A stretch of DNA of 11,540 nt, from NCBI GenBank assembly GCA_947631485.1, contig CANRLJ010000017.1, positions 1 to 11,540 of the forward strand, in the 5' to 3' direction. Below, in pieces: positions 1-4,656 of this stretch (positions within the stretch are counted from its first letter, which is position 1; every line of letters starts with the position of its first letter). The notes below the pieces were generated by a model that worked only from the letters and a program-made list of their open reading frames with translations, did no database searches and was not told where the DNA came from. The DNA comes from an uncultured Clostridia bacterium. GTDB taxonomy: Bacteria > Bacillota > Clostridia > Christensenellales > UBA1242. The position numbers and the translations under genes were made by a program.

Positions 1-316
1 CAACGAGGATTGCACCGTCCATTTGAGCTGCACCTGTGATCATGTTTTTAACATAGTCAGCGTGTCCTGGGCAGTCAACGTGTGCATAGTGACGTTTGTC
101 TGTTTCATATTCGACATGGGCTGTGTTTATGGTGATTCCTCTAGCCTTTTCTTCTGGGGCTTTGTCAATTTCATCATATCTCATAGCCTGAGCTTTACCC
201 ATCAAAGCGCTGAGAGTTGTGATTGCAGCGGTGAGGGTTGTCTTACCATGGTCAACGTGACCAATAGTACCTACGTTTACGTGTGGTTTAGTTCTATCAA
301 ATTTTCCGATAGCCAT
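1..316 (-). CDS. tuf: Elongation factor Tu, N-terminal part (gene cut by left edge)
   Basis: EF-Tu is the GTPase that carries aminoacyl-tRNA to the ribosomal A site. The first 105 codons are present; the rest lies beyond the left edge. The translation begins [20 protein letters not shown] and contains the P-loop [10 protein letters not shown] (about residues 19-28), the switch I motif RGITIN and the DCPGH G3 motif, followed by MDGAILV at the edge. The ATG at 314-316 has an AAAAAGGAG ribosome binding site 9 nt upstream. The gene is last in the str operon, 138 nt after fusA, and also has its own probable promoter at 363-391. Nothing in the visible part is abnormal. Identity is certain from sequence; only the truncation limits the entry. 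Confidence 0.97.
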   Translation of the reverse strand, partial: MAIGKFDRTKPHVNVGTIGHVDHGKTTLTAAITTLSALMGKAQAMRYDEIDKAPEEKARGITINTAHVEYETDKRHYAHVDCPGHADYVKNMITGAAQMDGAILV

Positions 317-362
317 TGTAAAAATCTCCTTTTTAAATACTTTTTTATAAGTTTACTATGAT

Positions 363-391
363 AGTTTATCACATTTTTGCCAAATGTCCAA
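363..391 (-). promoter_or_regulatory. Probable tuf promoter (extended -10)
   Basis: On the minus strand, TTGGAC (386-391) and TAAACT (363-368) are separated by exactly 17 bp, with TGTGA directly before the -10 box (TRTGn extended -10). The start point would be near 356, giving a leader of about 40 nt before the tuf ATG. The same TGTGATAAACT word with a 17-bp spacer occurs in two other promoters of this window, which supports the call. A second TTGTGATAAAATG word lies just upstream (about 393-404) but lacks a convincing -35. This would let EF-Tu be made above the level of the rest of the str operon, as is known in other bacteria. Confidence 0.6.
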
Positions 392-454
392 ACATTTTAT
401 CACAATTTTAAAAATTTTTTGGCTGAATTGGCTTAAAATTGCAAAACAGATGTG

Positions 455-2461
455 TTAGTTTGCCTTTTTACGAGCACCAATAATTGTTTCTGCAATATTC
501 TTTGGAACTTCATTGTATTTCAAGAATTCCATAGTAAATGTTCCACGTCCCTGTGTTTGAGAACGAAGGTCAGTTGCATAACCAAACATTTCTCCAAGTG
601 GCACTTCAGCATTTACAACCTGAACGCCTGGTTTTGTTTCGTTTCCTGTCAAAATGCCACGGCGAGATGTCAAGTTGCCCATAACTGTTCCAAGATAGTC
701 GTCAGGAACTTCAACCTGAACCTTCATGATAGGTTCAAGAAGCACAGGATTTGCCTTTGCAGCACCATCCTTAAATGCCATAGAGCCAGCAATCTTAAAT
801 GCCATTTCTGAAGAGTCCACTTCGTGGTATGACCCGTCGATGACGGTCACTTTGAAGTCAACTGTTTCATATCCGGCAACAACACCAGTCTTGCTTGCTT
901 CGGCAATTCCGTTGTTGATTGGTTGGATGTATTCTTTTGGAATAGAGCCGCCCACGGTCTTGTCCTCAAACACATAGCCAGAGCCTGCTGGAAGTGGCTC
1001 GATGTCAATGATACAATGTCCATATTGACCTTTACCACCACTCTGTCTTACAAACTTTCCTTCTGCCCTTGTGGCCTTGCGGATTGTTTCTTTGTAAGCA
1101 ACTTGAGGTTTTCCGACATTCGCCTCAACCTTAAATTCACGCAAAAGTCTATCTACGATGATTTCAAGGTCTTCTTCGGCAAGTTTGATAAGTGCAAGCA
1201 CCATCTTCTCTTGCATAAGTTTTGTTTTAGGCTCGATAGCAACGCGAATAACTGGTTCTGGAAAGTCCATGCTTTCAAGTTGGATAGGATATTTTTCATC
1301 ACAAAGTGTTTCGCCTGTGATTGTGTCCTTAAGTCCAACGATAGCAGCGATGTCGCCTGCTCCAACTTCCTTGATTTCTTCTCTTTGGTTGGCGTGCATA
1401 CGAATAAGACGACCAACTCTCTCTTTTTCTCCCTTATTTGAGTTGTAAACATAAGAGCCTGCAACAAGTTTTCCGGAATAAACGCGGAAGAACGCAAGAC
1501 GACCTACAAATGGGTCAGTCATAATCTTAAATGCAAGACCTGCAAATGGAGCATCTTCGCTTGGTGCTCTTGTTTCAGTTTCGCCTGTTTCAGGGTTTAC
1601 GCCTTCAATGTGGTCGATGTCGAGTGGAGATGGCAAATATTCAACCATAGCGTCCAAAAGCATCTGAACACCCTTATTTTTATATGAAGAGCCGCAAAGA
1701 ACAGGAACTAATGTTCTTGCAATTGTTGCTTTTCTGAGCGCCTTTTTAAGTTCGTCAAGCGAAATTGTTTCGCCCTCAAAATATCTTTCAAGAAGAGCGT
1801 CGTCAGTTTCAACAATCTTTTCAATCATTTCGTCATGAAGTTGTTGAGCCTTTGCCTTGTATTCCTCTGGAATTTCAACGATATCAATCTTTGTTCCAAG
1901 GTCGTCTTCATAAACTTCTGCCTTCATAGTAAGAAGGTCAATAATTCCGCTGAATGTGTCAGCCTCACCTATTGGCATTTGTATTGCAATAGGATTTGTC
2001 TTCAATCTTTCTCTGATTGAATTTACGCAACCATAAAAATCAGCCGCATCTCTGTCCATCTTGTTTACATAAATTATGGTTGGCACTTTGTATTTTGTGG
2101 ATTGACGCCAAACAGTTTCTGTTTGAGGTTGCACCTTATCACGAGCGGACAAGATTAAAACGGCACCATCAAGTACCTTTAAAGAACGCTCAACTTCAAC
2201 AGTGAAGTCAACGTGTCCTGGAGTGTCGATGATGTTAATTTTGTGTCCTTTCCAATGACAAGTTGTGCAGGCGGAAGTGATGGTGATGCCTCTTTCTTGT
2301 TCTTGAGCCATCCAGTCCATCGTGGCCTCGCCGTCGTGAACTTCGCCAATCTTATGATTTTTACCAGTGTAGAACAAAATTCTCTCAGTGGTGGTGGTTT
2401 TACCAGCATCAATGTGAGCCATAATTCCGACATTTCTGGTCATTTCAAGATTTGTAGCCAT
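455..2461 (-). CDS. fusA: Elongation factor G with an in-frame deletion in domain III
   Basis: EF-G is the GTPase that drives translocation and, with RRF, ribosome recycling. G-domain motifs are [10 protein letters not shown] (15-24), RGITITSA (58-65), DTPGH (79-83), NKMD (133-136) and CGSSYKNKG (256-264); the C-terminal domains end in [15 protein letters not shown] and FTMEFLKY. The protein has 668 residues against about 692 in Bacillus. The shortfall is one gap: after LAEED (427-431) the sequence jumps to [12 protein letters not shown] (432-443), omitting the usual segment of about 23 residues that ends IIAGMGELH. The reading frame is intact and all other domains align. I chose ATG at 2459-2461, 9 nt after AAAGGA; a TTG two codons upstream lies only 3 nt from it. 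It is in the normal str operon position upstream of tuf. Confidence 0.95.
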   Translation of the reverse strand: MATNLEMTRNVGIMAHIDAGKTTTTERILFYTGKNHKIGEVHDGEATMDWMAQEQERGITITSACTTCHWKGHKINIIDTPGHVDFTVEVERSLKVLDGAVLILSARDKVQPQTETVWRQSTKYKVPTIIYVNKMDRDAADFYGCVNSIRERLKTNPIAIQMPIGEADTFSGIIDLLTMKAEVYEDDLGTKIDIVEIPEEYKAKAQQLHDEMIEKIVETDDALLERYFEGETISLDELKKALRKATIARTLVPVLCGSSYKNKGVQMLLDAMVEYLPSPLDIDHIEGVNPETGETETRAPSEDAPFAGLAFKIMTDPFVGRLAFFRVYSGKLVAGSYVYNSNKGEKERVGRLIRMHANQREEIKEVGAGDIAAIVGLKDTITGETLCDEKYPIQLESMDFPEPVIRVAIEPKTKLMQEKMVLALIKLAEEDLEIIVDRLLREFKVEANVGKPQVAYKETIRKATRAEGKFVRQSGGKGQYGHCIIDIEPLPAGSGYVFEDKTVGGSIPKEYIQPINNGIAEASKTGVVAGYETVDFKVTVIDGSYHEVDSSEMAFKIAGSMAFKDGAAKANPVLLEPIMKVQVEVPDDYLGTVMGNLTSRRGILTGNETKPGVQVVNAEVPLGEMFGYATDLRSQTQGRGTFTMEFLKYNEVPKNIAETIIGARKKAN

Positions 2462-2470
2462 TTTCAATAA

Positions 2471-2476
2471 TCCTTT
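2471..2476 (-). promoter_or_regulatory. fusA ribosome binding site deciding the start
   Basis: AAAGGA on the minus strand lies 9 nt from the ATG at 2459-2461 but only 3 nt from an in-frame TTG at 2465-2467. The ATG also gives the N-terminus [10 protein letters not shown], which matches the usual EF-G start MARxxxLExTRN. The upstream TTG is therefore rejected as start. Confidence 0.75.
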
Positions 2477-2518
2477 TTCTAAATTTGCCTATTTTTTAAG
2501 GAAATAAACATAAAAACC

Positions 2519-2908
2519 TCATTTCAAATAGTTTGCAACTTTGCTTTTTGCGTATGCGTAGATTACTCTAAAGTTGATTATGTCCAAAACTTCTTTTAAA
2601 AAGTCTGGCTCTGTCAGATAACCCTCATACTTTTTGTCATCCACTTGCAACTGCCAAGCAGCACCGTCACAACCATCAGAATTATATTTTTCTTCTTGTG
2701 GGAATTTGACATTTTCAAGTTTTGAAATAATTTTTTGACAGTCAACTTGGTTTAAAAAGGCAAAGAGTTTGTCTTTGATTTCAATTTGCCCTGTATCTAT
2801 GGTTATTGTCATAGTGGATTTTGACGCAATCTCAACTTTAATAGTTTCGATGTCATAACCCAAACGCATCAGTCCACAGTTTTTCCATACATAGACAAGT
2901 TTTTTCAT
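2519..2908 (-). CDS. Hypothetical protein of 129 residues inserted between rpsG and fusA
   Basis: I do not recognise this protein. It has 129 residues, no signal peptide and no clear membrane segment. The N-terminal half is beta-rich (VEIASKSTMTITIDTG, 25-40). The C-terminal half contains SDGCDGAAWQLQVDDKKY (77-94), then a probable helix PDFLKEVLDIIN (101-112). This DG-x-x-W-x-L pattern followed by a short strand, a turn and an amphipathic helix is seen in several small uncharacterised domains; that resemblance is weak. The ATG at 2906-2908 has a strong GGGAGGA site 4 nt upstream, so it is probably translated. It ends 57 nt before fusA on the same strand. The usual str order has nothing here, so this is an insertion into the operon, next to repeat sequence on its upstream side. 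Confidence 0.75.
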   Translation of the reverse strand: MKKLVYVWKNCGLMRLGYDIETIKVEIASKSTMTITIDTGQIEIKDKLFAFLNQVDCQKIISKLENVKFPQEEKYNSDGCDGAAWQLQVDDKKYEGYLTEPDFLKEVLDIINFRVIYAYAKSKVANYLK

Positions 2909-2947
2909 ACTGTCCTCCCACTGACTTCAAAAGGCATTGTTTCAACC

Positions 2948-3087
2948 GAAAATCATTTCCCATTTTCGTTTTGCCACCCTTAAACCACTCTCCAACGCCC
3001 TGCTTTCACATCTAAAAATCGTTTCCAAATTTTGCGTTGACACCCTTAAATCACTTATCCTAATTTCTCCAAAGCCCTACTTCGCAA
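2948..3087. repeat. Two degenerate tandem repeat units (period about 66 bp) next to element A
   Basis: Two imperfect direct copies: unit 1 from about 2948 to 3012 and unit 2 from about 3013 to 3087. Shared words on the plus strand are AAAATC[A/G]TTTCC at 2949 and 3015, CACCCTTAAA[C/T]CACT about 25 nt later, and CTCCAA[C/A]GCCCT[G/A]CTT near the end. The end of unit 2 is also the tail of structured element A (TCTCCAAAGCCCTACTTCG). Unit 1 ends with a degenerate form of the same tail, so unit 1 may be a decayed partial copy of that element. Together with element A this fills the space between the unknown ORF and rpsG; I see no gene there. Confidence 0.65.
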
Positions 3088-3213
3088 GGGAGTCGCGACC
3101 AAGTCGCCAAGCATTGCTGCGACTTGCGTTTGGTCGCGAAGTGGTAAGGCAAGCGTCAAGGCGATGCTTTTGCCCGCAGGGCAAAACGAGCACTCAGCGC
3201 AGCCTTACCACTT
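3064..3213 (-). repeat. Structured intergenic element, copy A, overlapping the rpsG 3' end
   Basis: Plus-strand parts: tail 3064-3092; hairpin 2 with outer stem 3093-3100/3132-3139, conserved CGTTT bulge and inner stem 3101-3107/3119-3125; closing stem 3139-3150/3202-3213 (12 perfect pairs); 51-nt interior 3151-3201 holding hairpin TTTTGCCC-GCA-GGGCAAAA (3168-3186). Interior and tail are nearly identical to copy B, whereas the three other helices differ in sequence but still pair. The closing stem includes the last two sense codons and the stop of rpsG (AAG TGG TAA). A tail hairpin CGAAG/CTTTG needs a G-U pair that exists only in minus-strand RNA, which suggests it works as part of the str mRNA. 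No U-tract follows, so it is not a simple terminator. Identity unknown. Confidence 0.8.
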
Positions 3214-3678
3214 ATAGTGTGCAAACGCCTTATTAGCCTCAGCCATTCTGTGCATTTCATCGCGTTTTTTAATTGAAGCGCCTGTGTTGTTGTAAGCGTC
3301 AATAAGTTCGCCTGCAAGTTTTTCGTCCATATTTCTCTCACCACTTCTCTTTCTAGCGTTGTTTACAATCCAACGAATAGCGAGTGTTTGGCGTCTTTCA
3401 GGGCGGATTTCCATAGGAACTTGATAGGTTGCACCACCAACTCTTCTACCTTTAGTTTCAAGCATAGGCTTAACATTTTCTATTGCTGTAAGGCAGACAT
3501 CGAGTGGTTCTAGACTAGTTTTTTCTTTTACGATATTAAATGCTCCATAAACAATTCTTTGAGCAAGACCTTTCTTACCGCTCATCATAACTTGGTTGAT
3601 AAGTTTGGTAACAACTTTGCTATTATAAATTGGATCTGGTAAAACATCTCTTTTAACCGCACTATTTCTTCTTGGCAT
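3205..3678 (-). CDS. rpsG: 30S ribosomal protein S7
   Basis: S7 binds the 3' major domain of 16S rRNA and nucleates assembly of the 30S head. The translation starts [20 protein letters not shown] and ends [11 protein letters not shown]; 157 residues is the normal length. The rRNA-binding motifs [16 protein letters not shown] and [10 protein letters not shown] are intact. The reading frame stays open 26 codons further upstream, but the ATG at 3676-3678 is chosen because it has AAAAGGAG 7 nt upstream and gives the universal S7 N-terminus. The TAA stop lies inside the 12-bp closing stem of structured element A. It is second in the str operon, 324 nt after rpsL, an unusually long gap filled with repeats. 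S7 is the known autoregulator of this operon in enterobacteria; whether that holds here cannot be seen. Confidence 0.97.
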   Translation of the reverse strand: MPRRNSAVKRDVLPDPIYNSKVVTKLINQVMMSGKKGLAQRIVYGAFNIVKEKTSLEPLDVCLTAIENVKPMLETKGRRVGGATYQVPMEIRPERRQTLAIRWIVNNARKRSGERNMDEKLAGELIDAYNNTGASIKKRDEMHRMAEANKAFAHYKW

Positions 3679-3772
3679 GGTTTTACTCCTTTTAACACAC
3701 AAAGTGTGAATATAATTTGTTTCTTTTAGTTTTGCAAATAAGCGTTGATTAGCCACCTTTTGTAAGCACCTT

Positions 3773-3849
3773 TGTCATCCTGAGGCTTGCCGAAGGATCT
3801 CAAACCTATTAAAAGATTCTTCACTTCGCTACGCTCGTTCAGAATGACA
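3773..3849. repeat. TGTCATTCTGA-type palindromic intergenic repeat
   Basis: An imperfect palindrome of 77 bp: plus-strand TGTCATCCTGAGG ... CGAAGGATCT on the left and AGATTCTTCACTTCG ... TTCAGAATGACA on the right, with an AT-rich centre. Palindromes with TGTCATTCTGAG ends and GAAGGATCT/AGATTCTTC cores are scattered in intergenic DNA of many unrelated bacteria, a pattern I know from general experience. It carries no ORF. It lies in the rpsL-rpsG spacer between structured element B and the rpsG ribosome binding site, and could fold into a long hairpin in the mRNA just upstream of rpsG. Confidence 0.75.
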
Positions 3850-3866
3850 ATGATAAACGACCTTTC

Positions 3867-4003
3867 TTTCTCCGAAGCCCTACTTCGCAAGAGAGCCGCC
3901 GCAAAATGCTTGCATTTTCGTTTGGCGGCGAGACGGCGAAAACAAGCGTCAAAGCGATGCTTTTGCCCTAAGGGCAAAACGAGCCCTCAGTGCAGTTTTC
4001 GCC
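3867..4003 (-). repeat. Structured intergenic element, copy B, touching the rpsL stop codon
   Basis: Same layout as copy A. Plus-strand parts: tail 3867-3894; hairpin 2 with outer stem 3895-3900/3924-3929, CGTTT bulge and inner stem 3903-3909/3912-3918; closing stem 3935-3943/3995-4003 (9 perfect pairs); 51-nt interior 3944-3994 with hairpin TTTTGCCC-TAA-GGGCAAAA (3961-3979). The interior matches copy A at 46 of 51 positions and the tail is nearly identical, while the closing arms match at only 5 of 12. The last stem base is the G of the rpsL TAG stop codon. The tail hairpin here is fully Watson-Crick (CGAAG/CTTCG). With the palindrome at 3773-3849 it fills the 324-nt rpsL-rpsG spacer. Confidence 0.8.
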
Positions 4004-4383
4004 TATTTGCCGGCTTTTGGTCTCTTAGCGCCATATTTAGAACGGCCTTGTTTTCTGTTTGCAACGCCGGCGGTATCCAAAGTTCCTCTAATAATGTGAT
4101 AACGAACACCAGGAAGGTCCTTAACACGTCCGCCACGAACCAAAACAACGCTGTGTTCTTGCAAGTTGTGTCCTATACCAGGAATGTAGCAAGTTCCCTC
4201 TTGGCCATTTGAAAGTTTAACTCTGGCGATTTTTCTCAAAGCAGAGTTAGGCTTTTTAGGTGTAGCCGTTCTTACAGACAGACAAACGCCGCGTTTTTGT
4301 GGACATTCGTCAAGAAGAGGAGCCTTTTTCTTTTTTTCAAAAGTTTTTCTACCATTTCTGATAAGTTGGTTAAATGTAGGCAT
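4003..4383 (-). CDS. rpsL: 30S ribosomal protein S12
   Basis: S12 sits at the decoding centre and the 30S-50S interface, where it controls accuracy and contacts EF-Tu and EF-G. The translation starts [13 protein letters not shown]; it contains the decoding loop [11 protein letters not shown] (41-51), [11 protein letters not shown] (68-78) and [12 protein letters not shown] (85-96). The lysines whose mutation gives streptomycin resistance (K43 in PKKPN and K88 in RVKDLPG) are wild type, so the sequence predicts sensitivity at this protein. Length is 126 residues; it lacks the extension of about 12 residues seen in Bacillus S12. ATG at 4381-4383 has AAAAGGAG 6 nt upstream. First gene of the str operon; its TAG stop touches element B. 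Confidence 0.97.
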   Translation of the reverse strand: MPTFNQLIRNGRKTFEKKKKAPLLDECPQKRGVCLSVRTATPKKPNSALRKIARVKLSNGQEGTCYIPGIGHNLQEHSVVLVRGGRVKDLPGVRYHIIRGTLDTAGVANRKQGRSKYGAKRPKAGK

Positions 4384-4608
4384 ACTTTTCTCCTTTTGTT
4401 TAGATTTTCGGTTTTAAATCTCGAATCGATTTGTCATAAAAAATGACGCGATGATTTCGCGTCAATGAAAAATGCTTCTTTTTAAACATGAACAACACAA
4501 TCATTTTCTCAATGACTTTGGATAAATCCAAATCGGTGAAACGAAGGTTCGCCACCTGTTGTTTGTTTATGCTTATTTTGTAAGCAAGGTTTCCGACAAC
4601 GAAACACT
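4384..4608 (-). promoter_or_regulatory. Structured leader of the str operon
   Basis: From the predicted start point (about 4608) to the rpsL ATG there are about 225 nt without a gene. Visible inverted repeats (plus-strand positions) are GTTTC/GAAAC 4589-4605, TGCTTA/TAAGCA 4570-4586, GGTG/CACC enclosing CGAA/TTCG at 4535-4556, a perfect 7-bp stem TTTGGAT/ATCCAAA at 4517-4532, and the terminator hairpin at 4438-4464. The amount of local pairing and the early terminator suggest a regulatory leader controlling the operon. I cannot match it to a named ribosomal-protein leader or riboswitch. Confidence 0.6.
4438..4464 (-). terminator. Intrinsic terminator in the str leader (probable attenuator)
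   Basis: On the minus strand TGACGCGA and TCGCGTCA form a perfect 8-bp GC-rich stem (4444-4451/4457-4464) with loop AATCA, followed at once by six T (4438-4443). It lies after the str promoter and about 55 nt before the rpsL start, with no ORF between promoter and terminator, so it fits transcriptional attenuation rather than the end of a gene. A segment at the 5' end of the leader (UUUCGUUGUC, about 4594-4603) could pair imperfectly with its 5' arm UUGACGCGAAA and act as antiterminator; that is inference. Confidence 0.7.
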
Positions 4609-4614
4609 ATGCCT

Positions 4615-4643
4615 ATTATACTTATTTATCAAAAAGATGTCAA
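4615..4643 (-). promoter_or_regulatory. str operon promoter, full consensus
   Basis: TTGACA (4638-4643) and TATAAT (4615-4620) on the minus strand with a 17-bp spacer: a perfect housekeeping sigma promoter, the strongest in the window. The -35 box begins 13 bp after the stop codon of the sigma-like gene, and no terminator lies between, so transcripts from that gene can also run into the str leader. The start point is expected near 4608. Confidence 0.9.
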
Positions 4644-4656
4644 GCATTTTTGCATT

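Noticed and set aside
400..454. Second tuf promoter upstream using TTGTGATAAAATG
   Set aside because: The position 17 bp upstream reads CCAAAA, not a -35 box; kept only as a remark.
923..1441. Plus-strand ORF of 172 codons opposite fusA
   Set aside because: Antisense shadow of EF-G; composition is cysteine- and phenylalanine-rich and it has no translation signal.
2459..2467. Upstream TTG start for fusA giving two more residues
   Set aside because: It lies only 3 nt from the ribosome binding site, whereas the ATG at 2459-2461 has 9-nt spacing and gives the normal EF-G N-terminus.
3168..3186. TTTTGCCC/GGGCAAAA hairpin in element A (and 3961-3979 in B) as transcription terminator
   Set aside because: No T-tract follows in either direction and essential genes lie downstream in the same operon.
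2948..3213. Possible CRISPR array from the repeated blocks after rpsG
   Set aside because: Only two imperfect units, no constant repeat with unique spacers, and no cas gene.
3679..3756. N-terminal extension of rpsG by 26 codons
   Set aside because: The extension lacks a ribosome binding site, does not resemble S7, and the internal ATG has a strong site and the universal MPRR start.
3787..4212. Plus-strand ORF of 141 codons opposite rpsL and its spacer
   Set aside because: It runs through repeat DNA and antisense to rpsL, has no ribosome binding site, and the product looks like translated repeats.
4003..4383. PGIGHN in S12 as an unusual substitution for GEGHN
   Set aside because: The same PGIGHN form occurs in Bacillus S12, so it is ordinary.
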